A stretch of 64,000 nucleotides of DNA from Helcococcus kunzii ATCC 51366 (GTDB lineage Bacteria; Bacillota; Clostridia; Tissierellales; Peptoniphilaceae), in NCBI RefSeq assembly GCF_000245755.1, contig NZ_JH601088.1, positions 348,244-412,243 of the forward strand, given 5' to 3'. Below, in pieces: positions 45,736 through 55,888 of the stretch. The position numbers and the translations under genes were made by a program. Positions within the stretch are counted from its first letter, which is position 1. Every line of letters starts with the position of its first letter. Under the pieces are notes generated by a model. The model worked only from the letters and a program-made list of their open reading frames with translations, was not told where the DNA came from and did not search any database.

Positions 45736-45863
45736 AACATAATTGCCTCTCCAATTTTTTGCTCACTTAATCTCTCAGATTTCCACTACACCAAAACTTC
45801 ATTACAAAAAAATCAAATATATTACTACAAAACCTAATTTGCTAAATTTGTTCATCTTTATAT

Positions 45864-45874
45864 AATCTTAATAC
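45864..45874 (+). promoter_or_regulatory. Candidate KdpE half-site upstream of kdpD
   Basis: AATCTTAATAC matches the 11-bp unit repeated upstream of the kdpFABC genes (49384-49405), suggesting autoregulation by KdpE. It lies 41 bp before the -10 box of kdpD. Confidence 0.35.
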
Positions 45875-45911
45875 TGTAATGAATTTATTAATATTTCAAA
45901 TTTATATAATG

Positions 45912-45920
45912 TGCTATAAT
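45912..45920 (+). promoter_or_regulatory. Extended -10 promoter of kdpDE
   Basis: TGCTATAAT with TATAAT at 45915-45920, 21 bp before the kdpD start codon. Confidence 0.5.
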
Positions 45921-45941
45921 TTAGCTGAATAGGAGGAGTGT

Positions 45942-48623
45942 ATGCCTGAAAACTTTAATGAGTATTATAAAATTGATACTAAAGAAAAAAAAACTGGAAA
46001 GCTTAAGTTATTTTTCGGATATGCTGCGGGTGTAGGAAAAACATATGCTATGCTTCAGGCCGCTCATGATGCAAAAGATAGAGGAATTGATGTGGTTGTG
46101 GGATATATAGAACCTCATGCAAGACCGGATACTATTGCTTTATTGGATGGTTTAGAAAAATTAGATGAAAAAGTTGTGGAATATAAGGGGATTAAACTAA
46201 AAGAGTTTGATTTAGATGCAGCTTTACAAAGGTATCCACAGATAATTTTAGTTGATGAATTAGCACATAGTAATGCAAAGGGATTAAGACATAATAAGAG
46301 ATATCAAGATGTTGAAGAATTATTGAGAGCAGGAATTAATGTATATACAACTGTTAATGTTCAACATATAGAGTCATTAAATGATTTAGTGGCATCCATC
46401 ACTCATGTTTCTGTAAATGAGAGAATTCCAGATTATGTTTTTGATTTAGCGGACAAAGTTGAGCTAGTAGATATTGAACCTCAAGATTTAATCGTTAGGT
46501 TAAATGCTGGGAAGATATATAAAAAAAATAAAGTAGATCAAGCGCTTAATAATTTTTTTACTGAAGATAAATTGGAAGCTTTAAGACAGATTGCTATACG
46601 TCTTATTGCTGATAAATTGAGTAAGAAAGCACAAAAAGAAGAAAATAAGACAACGTTAAAAGCGACTGAGCATGTGTTGGTTTGTCTTTCTCCGTCAGCT
46701 TCAAATCCTAAAGTTATTCGAACTGCTACACGTATGGTAGATGCATTTCATGGTAGTTTTACAGCGTTATTTGTTGAAACTTCAGAAACAAAAGGATTAG
46801 ATAGTGAGTCAATAAAAAAATTAAGAGAAAATATGCATCTAGCTGAACAATTGGGGGCAAAAATTGTAACTGTCTATGGGGAAGACATTCCAAAGCAGAT
46901 AAGCGAATATGCGAAAATTAGTGGTATTACTAAGATTGTAATAGGAATGAGTGAGCAAAAAACACCTTTTTCAATAAGTAGTAAATCTTTGATTGATAGA
47001 TTAACTAATTTTTTAGATGATGTTGATATTTATATTATTCCAGATATTAATTCTAAAAATATTAAAAAGAAAATAAGGAAAAGAATTAGAGAAAAGTTTA
47101 GTTGGAGTGATTTATTAAAAACTTTTCTGATTTTGATGGTAGCAACTGTAATTAGCTTTATTTTTTATGAATGGAAATTAAGCGAATCAAATATCATTAT
47201 CGTATATTTGATAAGTGTTTTGGTAACGGCGATTGTTACTGAGGGATATATTTATGGAGTTTTAGTTTCGATATTTAGTGTTATCGTGTTTAACTTTTTC
47301 TTTACAATACCTCGATTTTCATTAATGGCATTTGATGTAAATTATCCTGTTACATTTTCAATTATGCTTTTATCTAGTGTGATTTCATCTACATTAGCAG
47401 CGAGAGTAAAGATTCAAGCGAGAGAATCCGCGCAAAGAGCATATTATACTTCTGTTCTTATGAGTAGCAATAAGAGATTGCAACAAGGACAGAGTGATGA
47501 TCAAATCATTGAAATTGCTGTTGAACAGATTAAGACTATATTGAAAAGGCCAATTCTTTACTCTTTAGTAAAAAAAGACCATAAATTTGAGTTTAGGGTT
47601 TATCCAAAAGAATTAACTGAAAATATAATGAATGACATGAATCAAGAAGAGATGGGAGTTGCATATTGGGTAGCAAAAAACGATAAACATGCTGGAGCAA
47701 CTACCAATACATTATCTCATGCTCAAAATTTATATTTATCAGTTAGAGGAAATCAAGAAGTAATGGCGATAGTAGGGATACCATTTACCAACTATCCACA
47801 ATTGGAAACTATAGAAAAGAATTTAATGATAGCTATCCTTGATGAATGTGGTTTGGTTTTAGAAAGAAAAAAACTTCAAATAGAAAAGCAAAATGTTGAA
47901 ATAGAAAAGCAAAGAGAACAACTAAGAGCAAATTTATTAAGGGCTATTTCTCATGATTTTAGAACTCCACTTACCAGTATAAGTGGTAATGCTGCTGTTT
48001 TGATGGAAAAGACAATTTCATTAACCGAAGAAAAGAAAAATGAGATATATTATTCTATTTATGATGATTCTATGTGGTTGCAAAACCTTACTGAAAATCT
48101 ACTCGCAATTACAAAAATAGACAAAGATAAGATGCAAATAAAAATGAATGCTGAATTGATTTCTGAAGTATTTGATGAAGCGATATTGCATGTAGATAGA
48201 AAGATATCAGAACATCATTTAGAAGTAAAACTTTATGATGATATGCTTATGGCGAAAATGGATGCGCATTTAATAATTCAAGTGATTATTAATATTATTA
48301 ATAATGCTGTGAAGTATACTCCAAAGGGTTCAACAATTATTCTATCTGCAGAAAGAATAAATGATGATGTTTTGATTAAAATTTCTGATAATGGTTATGG
48401 ATTATCTGATGAAAGTAAAGCACATATTTTTGATATGTTCTATACTTCAAGTGTAATCGATAAAAGTGCTGACAGCAGAAGAGGTTTGGGTCTTGGACTA
48501 AGTTTGTGTAAGTCAATTGTTGAAGCACATGGGGGGCAAATATTTGTAAGAGACAATACACCTAGTGGAGCGATTTTTTCATTTACATTACCTTTAGAGG
48601 AGGTAGAAATAAATTATGTATAA
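45942..48623 (+). CDS. kdpD: KdpD sensor histidine kinase
   Basis: A full-length 893-residue KdpD. The N-terminal KdpD domain has 'FFGYAAGVGKTYAMLQAAHD' (P-loop-like) and 'VVVGYIEPHARPDT'; a universal-stress-like domain follows (~245-370), then four spans (~385-480), a GAF-like region, and the kinase core with His671 in 'RAISHDFRTPLTSISG', 'INIINNAVKYTPKG' and 'RGLGLGLSLCKSIVEAHGG'. It senses K+ limitation or turgor and phosphorylates KdpE. It overlaps kdpE by 8 bp and precedes the transporter genes. Confidence 0.97.
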   Translation: MPENFNEYYKIDTKEKKTGKLKLFFGYAAGVGKTYAMLQAAHDAKDRGIDVVVGYIEPHARPDTIALLDGLEKLDEKVVEYKGIKLKEFDLDAALQRYPQIILVDELAHSNAKGLRHNKRYQDVEELLRAGINVYTTVNVQHIESLNDLVASITHVSVNERIPDYVFDLADKVELVDIEPQDLIVRLNAGKIYKKNKVDQALNNFFTEDKLEALRQIAIRLIADKLSKKAQKEENKTTLKATEHVLVCLSPSASNPKVIRTATRMVDAFHGSFTALFVETSETKGLDSESIKKLRENMHLAEQLGAKIVTVYGEDIPKQISEYAKISGITKIVIGMSEQKTPFSISSKSLIDRLTNFLDDVDIYIIPDINSKNIKKKIRKRIREKFSWSDLLKTFLILMVATVISFIFYEWKLSESNIIIVYLISVLVTAIVTEGYIYGVLVSIFSVIVFNFFFTIPRFSLMAFDVNYPVTFSIMLLSSVISSTLAARVKIQARESAQRAYYTSVLMSSNKRLQQGQSDDQIIEIAVEQIKTILKRPILYSLVKKDHKFEFRVYPKELTENIMNDMNQEEMGVAYWVAKNDKHAGATTNTLSHAQNLYLSVRGNQEVMAIVGIPFTNYPQLETIEKNLMIAILDECGLVLERKKLQIEKQNVEIEKQREQLRANLLRAISHDFRTPLTSISGNAAVLMEKTISLTEEKKNEIYYSIYDDSMWLQNLTENLLAITKIDKDKMQIKMNAELISEVFDEAILHVDRKISEHHLEVKLYDDMLMAKMDAHLIIQVIINIINNAVKYTPKGSTIILSAERINDDVLIKISDNGYGLSDESKAHIFDMFYTSSVIDKSADSRRGLGLGLSLCKSIVEAHGGQIFVRDNTPSGAIFSFTLPLEEVEINYV

Positions 48624-49314
48624 GCCAAAAATTTTAGTAGTTGAAGATGATCCTGCTATTACAAATTTGATACGAACAACTTTAGATACTCAAGATTATT
48701 CTTATCATGCTGCAAAAACAGGAACTGAAGCGGTAAGAGATGCGCTCTCATATAATCCGGATTTAATTGTATTAGATTTGGGGTTGCCTGATATGGATGG
48801 TGTACAAATTATTGAAAAAATTAGATCATGGAGTAATTTGCCGATAATTGTTGTGAGTGCAAGAAGCGAAGACGAAGACAAAGTGGAAGCTTTAGATGCG
48901 GGGGCGGATGATTATCTTACTAAACCATTTAGTATAGAAGAGTTTTTAGCACGTATTCGTGTAAATTTGAGAAGAATTTGGAAAAATGAACAGAATCTTA
49001 TGAATACAAGTTCTGTATATCAAAATGGAGATTTATCTATTGATTATGCTGCAGGATGTGCGTATATGAAAGGCGAAGAGATTCATCTAACACCAATTGA
49101 ATACAAGCTTCTATGTGTATTATCAAAAAATACAGGAAAAGTTTTAACTCATAACTATATATTAAAAGAAGCTTGGGGAGATACACTTAGTGCATATTTA
49201 CCTTCATTGAGAGTTTTTATGGCAAATTTAAGAAAGAAAATTGAAAAAGATCCTTCAATTCCTCAATATATTCAAACTCATATAGGAGTTGGATATAGAA
49301 TGATAAAACAATAA
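48616..49314 (+). CDS. kdpE: KdpE response regulator
   Basis: A 232-residue OmpR-family regulator: 'ILVVEDDPAITNLI', phospho-acceptor Asp54 in 'LIVLDLGLPDMDG', Lys in 'DDYLTKPFSIEEFLAR', and a winged-helix domain ending 'HIGVGYRMIKQ'. It should activate kdpFABC when phosphorylated by KdpD. Translation is coupled to kdpD. A terminator follows, so kdpFABC has its own promoter. Confidence 0.96.
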   Translation: MYKPKILVVEDDPAITNLIRTTLDTQDYSYHAAKTGTEAVRDALSYNPDLIVLDLGLPDMDGVQIIEKIRSWSNLPIIVVSARSEDEDKVEALDAGADDYLTKPFSIEEFLARIRVNLRRIWKNEQNLMNTSSVYQNGDLSIDYAAGCAYMKGEEIHLTPIEYKLLCVLSKNTGKVLTHNYILKEAWGDTLSAYLPSLRVFMANLRKKIEKDPSIPQYIQTHIGVGYRMIKQ

Positions 49315-49326
49315 AATATAAAATAA

Positions 49327-49375
49327 AAATAGACTAATGTAAATCAAATAGGTTTTACATTAGTTTATTTTTTTG
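49327..49375 (+). terminator. Terminator of kdpDE
   Basis: AGACTAATGTAAA pairs with TTTACATTAGTTTATTTTTTT around TCAAATAGGT. Confidence 0.88.
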
Positions 49376-49383
49376 TTAATTTT

Positions 49384-49405
49384 CAATCTTAATACAATCT
49401 TAATA
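49384..49405 (+). promoter_or_regulatory. Tandem 11-bp direct repeats, probable KdpE operator
   Basis: CAATCTTAATA occurs twice without a gap (49384-49394, 49395-49405), so the two copies lie on the same face of the helix, the arrangement expected for a dimer of an OmpR-family regulator. The 90 bp downstream contain the kdp promoter, which I cannot place exactly. Confidence 0.55.
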
Positions 49406-49493
49406 TCCGATTTATTATCTTAAGAATACATTCATATAAATATTGTTAATATATATTGGTAAATAAAGTATAAGTTTTAGGAGAGGATTAATT

Positions 49494-49592
49494 ATGATGG
49501 ATTTACTAATGATATTAATTTTATTGGTTAGTTTTATTTCAATGAAATATTTTGTCTACTGGTGTAGAAAAAGAGTGGATTTGAATGAATAG
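49494..49592 (+). CDS. Small membrane protein upstream of kdpF
   Basis: A 32-residue frame preceded by AGGAGAGGATTAATT. It encodes one hydrophobic span (residues ~3-22, 'LLMILILLVSFISMKYFVYW') and a short basic end with one Cys. Similar ~30-residue single-span proteins ending in an aromatic/Cys/charged tail are, as I recall, found before kdpF in other bacteria. Its stop overlaps the ribosome-binding site of kdpF, so it belongs to the kdp operon. It is too short for usual gene callers. It may be an extra subunit or a regulator of the pump. Confidence 0.65.
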   Translation: MMDLLMILILLVSFISMKYFVYWCRKRVDLNE

Positions 49593-49601
49593 GAGGACAA
49601 G

Positions 49602-49679
49602 ATGATAATATTAGGAATTATAGTTTTATTGTTATTTGGATATTTATTTTATGCACTTTTAAATCCAGAAGAATTTTAG
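49602..49679 (+). CDS. kdpF: KdpF, small subunit of the K+ pump
   Basis: A 25-residue single-span peptide, MIILGIIVLLLFGYLFYALL followed by NPEEF. The 'YLFYALLxPExF' ending is the hallmark of KdpF, which binds lipid-exposed sides of KdpA and stabilises the complex. It has AGGAGGACAAG upstream and stands 15 bp before kdpA. Confidence 0.92.
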   Translation: MIILGIIVLLLFGYLFYALLNPEEF

Positions 49680-49694
49680 TATGAGGAGAAAATT

Positions 49695-51434
49695 ATGTTA
49701 CAAATTGTTTTAGCAATAATATTTTATATATTATTGGTTATACCAATAGGATTGTATGTATATCGTGTGATGTCTGAAAAACAAACATTCGTAGATAAGA
49801 TATTTAATCCTATTGATAAATTAATTTTTAGAATTTGCAGAATAAACAATAATGAAGAAATGAATTGGAAAAAATACACTCTTTCTTTATTAGCTACAAA
49901 TTTCGCAATGATAATTGTAGGATATTTAATTTTAAGAATTCAAAGTATTCCTTTCTTAAATCCAAATTCAATTGGAAATATGGAAGAAACACTTTCATTT
50001 AATACAATAATAAGTTTTATGACAAATACAAACCTTCAACACTATGCAGGTGAATCATCACTTTCATATTTATCACAAATGGTAGTTATCACATTTATGA
50101 TGTTTGTATCTGCAGCAAGTGGATATGCAGCATGTATAGCGTTTATACGTGCTCTAGTTGGTAAAACAAAAGAAAATGTTGGAAACTTTTATAAAGATCT
50201 TGTAAGAGTGATAGTGCATATATTAATACCATTCTCAATTATTGGCGGTTTGTTATTAGTATGGCAAGGTGTACCTCAAAATTTATCAAAAAATATTATA
50301 GTAGATACTATTGAAGGTGCAAAACAAATCATTGCAACAGGTCCAGTAGCATCTCTAGAAATTATTAAGCATTTAGGTACAAATGGTGGTGGTTTCTTAG
50401 GAGCAAATTCCTCAACACCAATTGAAAACCCAACAATCATTTCAAACTTAATTGAATTATTCTCAATGATGCTTTTACCAGGTGCATGTGTAATTACGTT
50501 CGGTAAAATGTTATCAGACAGAAAAAAAGAAATGAATACAAACAATAAATTTAATACAAAAATTAGCTTGACATCAAAAATCTTTGGTGCAGAAGGAAGA
50601 AGCATATTTTTAGCTATGAGTATTTTATTTATCATCAGCTTAGGCTTAATATTCTATGCAGAAAATCAAGGAAACCCAGCTTTATCAAAAGTTGGATTAA
50701 GCCAAGATATGGGCAGTATGGAAGGAAAAGAAGTGAGATTTGGTATAGCTCAATCTTCACTATTCTCTGCAACAACAACATCATTTACAACGGGTACAGT
50801 AAACAATATGCATGATACATTAACTCCAATCGGAGGAATGGTAACCATTCTAAATATGATGTTAAATGTTATCTTTGGTGGTGCTGGTGTTGGATTGATG
50901 AACATGATTACTTACGCTATTTTAGCAGTATTCATTTGTGGGTTAATGATTGGTAGAACACCTGAATACTTAGGCAAAAAAATTGAAGGAAGAGAAATGA
51001 AATTAGCTTCCTTTGTAATTATCATTCATCCACTAATAATCCTAGGTTTCTCTGCATTAGCTGTTGCAACAAAACCAGGTCTTGCAGGTATTACAAACCC
51101 AGGGGCACATGGATTATCACAAGTATTATATGAATTTTCATCTTCTGCCGCAAATAACGGTTCAGGATTTGAAGGACTTTCAGATAATACAATATTTTGG
51201 AATATAACAACTGGTCTAGTAATGTTTTTAGGAAGATATTTACCAATAATATTACAGATGGCTATAGCTGGTTCTCTAATGAAAAAACAATTTGTTAATG
51301 AATCATTAGGTACACTACTCACTGACAATGTAAGTTTTGCAATTATACTAGTTTTCATAGTATATATCTTTGCAGCTTTAACATTTTTCCCAGTTTTAGC
51401 ACTTGGACCAATTGCTGAACATTTAGTTATTTAA
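49695..51434 (+). CDS. kdpA: KdpA, K+-translocating subunit
   Basis: A 579-residue membrane protein of about ten spans, related to K+ channels. Selectivity-filter-like segments are visible, for example 'HLGTNGGGFLGANSSTPIEN' and 'TTSFTTGTVNNMHDTLTPIGG', and 'SSAANNGSGFEGLSDNTIFW'. It takes up K+ with very high affinity as part of KdpFABC. Length and gene order are normal. Confidence 0.97.
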   Translation: MLQIVLAIIFYILLVIPIGLYVYRVMSEKQTFVDKIFNPIDKLIFRICRINNNEEMNWKKYTLSLLATNFAMIIVGYLILRIQSIPFLNPNSIGNMEETLSFNTIISFMTNTNLQHYAGESSLSYLSQMVVITFMMFVSAASGYAACIAFIRALVGKTKENVGNFYKDLVRVIVHILIPFSIIGGLLLVWQGVPQNLSKNIIVDTIEGAKQIIATGPVASLEIIKHLGTNGGGFLGANSSTPIENPTIISNLIELFSMMLLPGACVITFGKMLSDRKKEMNTNNKFNTKISLTSKIFGAEGRSIFLAMSILFIISLGLIFYAENQGNPALSKVGLSQDMGSMEGKEVRFGIAQSSLFSATTTSFTTGTVNNMHDTLTPIGGMVTILNMMLNVIFGGAGVGLMNMITYAILAVFICGLMIGRTPEYLGKKIEGREMKLASFVIIIHPLIILGFSALAVATKPGLAGITNPGAHGLSQVLYEFSSSAANNGSGFEGLSDNTIFWNITTGLVMFLGRYLPIILQMAIAGSLMKKQFVNESLGTLLTDNVSFAIILVFIVYIFAALTFFPVLALGPIAEHLVI

Positions 51435-51454
51435 TTGAAAATGGAGAATGAATT

Positions 51455-53512
51455 ATGAAAAAGAACAATAAAAAATTTATAAACAAAGAAACATTCATCC
51501 AAGCTATAGGTGATGCTTTTAAAAAGTTAAATCCTTTATATATGTTGAAAAATCCAGTAATGTTCGTTGTAGAAATTGGATTTATTATTTCACTTGTGCT
51601 TTCAGTATTTCCAAGCCTTTTTGGAGATATTAGTAAAGATACAAACTTAAGAGTTTACAATATAATGGTTTCTTTTATACTTTTTATCACTGTGTTATTT
51701 GCAAATTTTGCTGAATCAATTGCAGAAGGACGTGGTAAAGCTCAAGCAGAAAGCTTGAAAAAGACACAAAAAGATACTACTGCTAGATTACTTATGCCAG
51801 ATAATACAGAAAAGAAAATTTTTTCAACTGAATTAAAAAAAGGTGACATAGTTATGGTTTCAGTGGGAGAAATTATACCAGGGGATGGTGAAGTAATTGA
51901 AGGTATAGCTTCAGTTGATGAATCTGCGATTACAGGAGAATCTGCTCCAGTAGTTAGAGAATCTGGTGGAGACTTTTGCTCTGTAACAGGAGGAACAACT
52001 GTAGTTTCAGACTGGTTAAAAATCAGAATAACCTCAGATCCAGGAAATAGTTTCTTAGATAAGATGATTTCTTTAGTTGAAGGAGCGTCAAGAAAGAAAA
52101 CTCCTAACGAAATAGCACTAAATACTTTATTAGTATCACTTACCATAATCTTTATGATTGTTATTGTTACACTTTATCCAATTGGGATTTATTCCGGAGT
52201 AACGTTAAAAATATCAACCCTTATAGCTTTAACTGTTTGTCTAATCCCTACAACTATTGGTGGATTGCTATCTGCTATAGGTATCGCTGGAATGGACAGA
52301 GTAACAAGATTTAATGTTATTGCAATGTCAGGAAAAGCTGTAGAAGCATGTGGTGACGTTGATACAATGATTTTAGATAAAACAGGTACAATTACTTTTG
52401 GTAATAGATTAGCTGATGACTTTTTTACAGTAGGATATGCTGATAAATCTGATTTGATTAGATGTGCAGCTTTGGCGAGTTTACATGATTTTACCCCAGA
52501 AGGTAAGTCAACATTAGAATTAGCAAGAAAACTTGGAGATACAAGCGTTGAAGTAGAAGGTGCTGAATATATTGAATTTACTGCTCAAACAAGAATGAGT
52601 GGGGTAGATTTACCTGATGGTACTAAGATTCGTAAAGGTGCTTCTGATTCTATAGAAAAATATATATTATCTTTAGGTGGAAAGGTACCTGCTGATTTGT
52701 CTGATGAAGTAGATAGAATAGCTAGTTTAGGTGGTACACCTTTAACAGTTTGTGAAAATGATAAAGTACTTGGAGTTATATATCTTAAAGATACAGTAAA
52801 ACCAGGTATGGCTGAAAGGTTTGAACGTTTAAGATCAATTGGTATAAAAACAATAATGTGTACTGGTGACAATCCTTTAACAGCGGCAACCATTGCAAAA
52901 GAAGCAGGAGTTGACGGATTTGTTGCGGAATGTAAGCCAGAAGATAAAATTGAAGTAATTAAAAAAGAACAAGCAGAAGGAAAAATCGTGGCTATGACTG
53001 GAGATGGTACAAATGATGCACCTGCGTTAGCTCAAGCAAATGTTGGATTGGCTATGAATAGTGGTACAACTGCAGCAAAAGAAGCAGCAAATATGGTTGA
53101 CTTAGATTCTGATCCAACAAAAATTTTGGAAGTTGTTGAAATTGGTAAACAATTATTAATTACAAGAGGTAGTTTAACAACATTCTCAATTTCTAACGAT
53201 ATAGCAAAATATTTTGCTATAATTCCAGCGATGTTTATGAATGCAATTCCACAATTAGCTGTGTTAAATATTATGGGGTTAGCATCTCCAAATAGTGCAA
53301 TAATTTCAGCATTAATATTTAATGCGATAATTATACCTTGTTTAATTCCTTTAGCAATGAGAGGTGTTAAATATAGACCAATGTCATCAGGTAGATTGCT
53401 TGCAAGAAATATGATGATTTATGGATTAGGTGGTGTAATTACACCATTTATAGCTATTAAAATCATCGATATAATAATAAATCCATTACTTAAAGTACTT
53501 GGTATATTTTAA
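51455..53512 (+). CDS. kdpB: KdpB, P-type ATPase subunit
   Basis: A 685-residue P-type ATPase that drives K+ uptake. Phosphorylation occurs on Asp308 in '[14 protein letters not shown]'; the actuator loop '[17 protein letters not shown]', the nucleotide-binding region, '[19 protein letters not shown]'-like hinge residues and '[20 protein letters not shown]' are all present. All expected domains are complete. Confidence 0.97.
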   Translation: MKKNNKKFINKETFIQAIGDAFKKLNPLYMLKNPVMFVVEIGFIISLVLSVFPSLFGDISKDTNLRVYNIMVSFILFITVLFANFAESIAEGRGKAQAESLKKTQKDTTARLLMPDNTEKKIFSTELKKGDIVMVSVGEIIPGDGEVIEGIASVDESAITGESAPVVRESGGDFCSVTGGTTVVSDWLKIRITSDPGNSFLDKMISLVEGASRKKTPNEIALNTLLVSLTIIFMIVIVTLYPIGIYSGVTLKISTLIALTVCLIPTTIGGLLSAIGIAGMDRVTRFNVIAMSGKAVEACGDVDTMILDKTGTITFGNRLADDFFTVGYADKSDLIRCAALASLHDFTPEGKSTLELARKLGDTSVEVEGAEYIEFTAQTRMSGVDLPDGTKIRKGASDSIEKYILSLGGKVPADLSDEVDRIASLGGTPLTVCENDKVLGVIYLKDTVKPGMAERFERLRSIGIKTIMCTGDNPLTAATIAKEAGVDGFVAECKPEDKIEVIKKEQAEGKIVAMTGDGTNDAPALAQANVGLAMNSGTTAAKEAANMVDLDSDPTKILEVVEIGKQLLITRGSLTTFSISNDIAKYFAIIPAMFMNAIPQLAVLNIMGLASPNSAIISALIFNAIIIPCLIPLAMRGVKYRPMSSGRLLARNMMIYGLGGVITPFIAIKIIDIIINPLLKVLGIF

Positions 53513-53530
53513 TTTAGAGAGGATATAAAA

Positions 53531-54181
53531 ATGAAAAATAGTAAAAATATTTTTTCTAGTTTAAGACAAAGTTTCCTTATAACTTTTGTATTAATGATAA
53601 TTTGTGGATTATTGTTTCCACTAGTATTAACAGGGATGTCTAGTGTTTTATTTGCAGAAAAAGCGAATGGAAGCATAATTGATATCAATGATAAAAAATA
53701 TGGTTCAAAAATTGTTGGACAAGAATTTAAAGAAAATTATTATATGTGGTCAAGACCGTCTAGTGTAAAATACGATATTTTCATTGAAGACAATAATGGA
53801 AATCAAACATACACAAATGGAGAAAAATTTAATGGTGTTAGTTCTGGTTCACAAAACTTAGCTCCATCAAATCCAGATCTTGCTAAAAGAGTAGAAGAAG
53901 GCATGACAGCATTCCTAAAAGCAAATCCAGATGTTAAACAAAGTGAAATACCAGCAGATCTTTTAACTGCATCAGGATCAGGACTTGATCCACATATTTC
54001 ATATCAATCAGCTTTAATTCAAATTTCTAGAATTGTAAAATATTCTGGCTTAGATGAAGCTAAGATAAAATCAATTGTTGAAAAAAACACAGAGAATAAA
54101 CTTTTTGGAGTGTTTGGTGAAAAAGTTGTAAATGTTTTAGGTGTAAATATAGATATAGCAAAAGAAATAAATAAATTATAA
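53531..54181 (+). CDS. kdpC: KdpC subunit
   Basis: A 216-residue protein with one N-terminal span (~14-37) and an extracellular domain with family segments 'YMWSRPSSVKYD', 'SGSQNLAPSNPDLAKRV' and 'ASGSGLDPHISYQSALIQ'. KdpC assists KdpB in the complex. It lies 18 bp after kdpB. Confidence 0.96.
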   Translation: MKNSKNIFSSLRQSFLITFVLMIICGLLFPLVLTGMSSVLFAEKANGSIIDINDKKYGSKIVGQEFKENYYMWSRPSSVKYDIFIEDNNGNQTYTNGEKFNGVSSGSQNLAPSNPDLAKRVEEGMTAFLKANPDVKQSEIPADLLTASGSGLDPHISYQSALIQISRIVKYSGLDEAKIKSIVEKNTENKLFGVFGEKVVNVLGVNIDIAKEINKL

Positions 54182-54194
54182 GGTAGGAAAATAT

Positions 54195-55088
54195 ATGAAA
54201 GGAATGCACTATTTTGTTGAATCAAAGAGAGAAAAATTAAATTTAGTAAATAGAAATATTGAAATTGATGATAAATATTTCTTAGAATTTTTATTTGATA
54301 TATCAAAATGGACAAAATGTGTTCCATTGATATATACAGGCATTAAGAGTGAAGATAAAATTTTCTATGTGCTATTTAGAGAAATTGTATTTTTCGAATA
54401 CGAATTTTGGGATGAATTTAATTTAGCTTTAGCAGAATTACACGATAAATATAAAATTGATATTTTCGGTACAGAGCTATACAATCAAGAAACTGTACAT
54501 TTATTTTTAGATAAAAAAGATGATAATTTCTTCGTGGTGCAAAAAAATGTCTCTGGTAAATATGTTGATACAATATATACATTATGTTTAAGAATAGAAT
54601 TAGAAAGTAGCGAACACGAAAATAAATTATTTCAACTTTCACAAAAAATTGATTGGGAAAATGGTTTAATTTTGATAAATAGAAAATTACGTAATGAAAT
54701 TAACGATTTTACTATAACTTCTTTTTATAATAATAGTTATTTCTTATATAGTTATCTTTATGCCAAACCTACAGAAGAAGAATATTTCAATCTAATAAAT
54801 TTTGAAAATAAGATTGAACTATGGAGAGCATTTCTAAAAACTGAATATGATTACGAAGAATTCAAATGGCTCTTTAACAGAATTATAGATAGAAAATTAG
54901 AAAATCGCATCGAATGGGAATTGGCACTTTACAATGCTTTAGATAAAGAAGGATATTCATTAAATCTATTAGAAAGTAGATTTGAACTATATAACAATAA
55001 AGGTGAACGATGCTATTTCAATATGAATAGTAATAGCTATGCTCAAAAAGCATTTTTAAAATTACTATTTCCATTAAACAAAAATTAA
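54195..55088 (+). CDS. Hypothetical protein in the kdp operon
   Basis: A 297-residue soluble protein with many acidic and aromatic residues and no signal peptide, span or known motif. It starts 13 bp after kdpC with an AGGTAGGAAAATAT site and ends just before a terminator, so it is probably co-transcribed with kdpFABC. I recognise no family. A role linked to potassium is possible only by position. Confidence 0.75.
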   Translation: MKGMHYFVESKREKLNLVNRNIEIDDKYFLEFLFDISKWTKCVPLIYTGIKSEDKIFYVLFREIVFFEYEFWDEFNLALAELHDKYKIDIFGTELYNQETVHLFLDKKDDNFFVVQKNVSGKYVDTIYTLCLRIELESSEHENKLFQLSQKIDWENGLILINRKLRNEINDFTITSFYNNSYFLYSYLYAKPTEEEYFNLINFENKIELWRAFLKTEYDYEEFKWLFNRIIDRKLENRIEWELALYNALDKEGYSLNLLESRFELYNNKGERCYFNMNSNSYAQKAFLKLLFPLNKN

Positions 55089-55089
55089 A

Positions 55090-55134
55090 AAAAATCCTGT
55101 TTAAATCTGAAATCAAGACTTAGACAGGATTTTT
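55090..55134. terminator. Terminator of the kdp operon
   Basis: AAAAATCCTGTTTAAATCT pairs imperfectly with GACTTAGACAGGATTTTT. It lies between convergent genes and may serve both. Confidence 0.85.
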
Positions 55135-55153
55135 CAATTATATAAAAAGTAAA

Positions 55154-55798
55154 CTATTTTACTATCTCTAATATTTCTATAAAATCTCTTATATAATAAT
55201 CTGAAATATTTTTTATTTGTTCCACATTCATAGCATGCTCATCTTCAACTGCTACTGTTGTAAAACCTATTTCTTTTGCTAATTCAAGGGCGTATAAAAC
55301 ATCATCGAAAAAAATAATATCATGAGAATCTACCCCTAAATCATCTACAATAAATTCAAAATATCTAATATCTCTTTTTCTGAAATTTACTGTATCAGGA
55401 GTATATATTTTTTGTATATATTGATCTATGCCGTTTGCTTTCATACCGGCTAAAGCATATTTGTAGTCTGTAGCTGTTGCTACATATATTTTATATCCCT
55501 TAGTGAAAAGTGTTTCGATAACTGTTTTAACATTGTTTTTTAATAAGTTGGTTTGACTATAAAAATCAAAAAAATATTTATCTAGCAATGCTAAAATGCT
55601 GTTTTTTTCAAATTCAGAAAAATTATCTTGAACCAAGTTATAACTATTATTTAACATTGAGTTATTTGCTGCATTCATTGGATTAAGAGTATTTATTGTA
55701 TGTCTGTCTTCATTAATATCAAACGCAATATTTCTCCACATACCCATTGAATTTAGTAACGTCCCATCCATATCAAAAATTAAAATTTTATTTGTCAT
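55154..55798 (-). CDS. HAD-family hydrolase
   Basis: A 214-residue haloacid-dehalogenase-like phosphatase: motif I 'ILIFDMDGTLLNSMGMW' with the two Asp, motif II Thr in 'YVATATDYKY', a Lys/Arg before motif III, and motif III 'IIFFDDVLYALELAKEIGF'. It resembles phosphoglycolate-phosphatase-type enzymes, but the substrate cannot be told from sequence. The start is set at 55798 by GGAGGGGTT; an earlier ATG lies upstream of that site. Confidence 0.9.
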   Translation of the reverse strand: MTNKILIFDMDGTLLNSMGMWRNIAFDINEDRHTINTLNPMNAANNSMLNNSYNLVQDNFSEFEKNSILALLDKYFFDFYSQTNLLKNNVKTVIETLFTKGYKIYVATATDYKYALAGMKANGIDQYIQKIYTPDTVNFRKRDIRYFEFIVDDLGVDSHDIIFFDDVLYALELAKEIGFTTVAVEDEHAMNVEQIKNISDYYIRDFIEILEIVK

Positions 55799-55852
55799 AA
55801 CCCCTCCATATCTCAAATTATATAATAAAATATATTTAAGTACTAATATTTA

Positions 55853-55861
55853 TGATATAAT
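55853..55861 (+). promoter_or_regulatory. Extended -10 promoter of the AI-2E transporter gene
   Basis: TGATATAAT with TATAAT at 55856-55861, 28 bp before the start codon. Confidence 0.5.
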
Positions 55862-55888
55862 TGAGTTAATAAAATAAAAGAGGTAATT

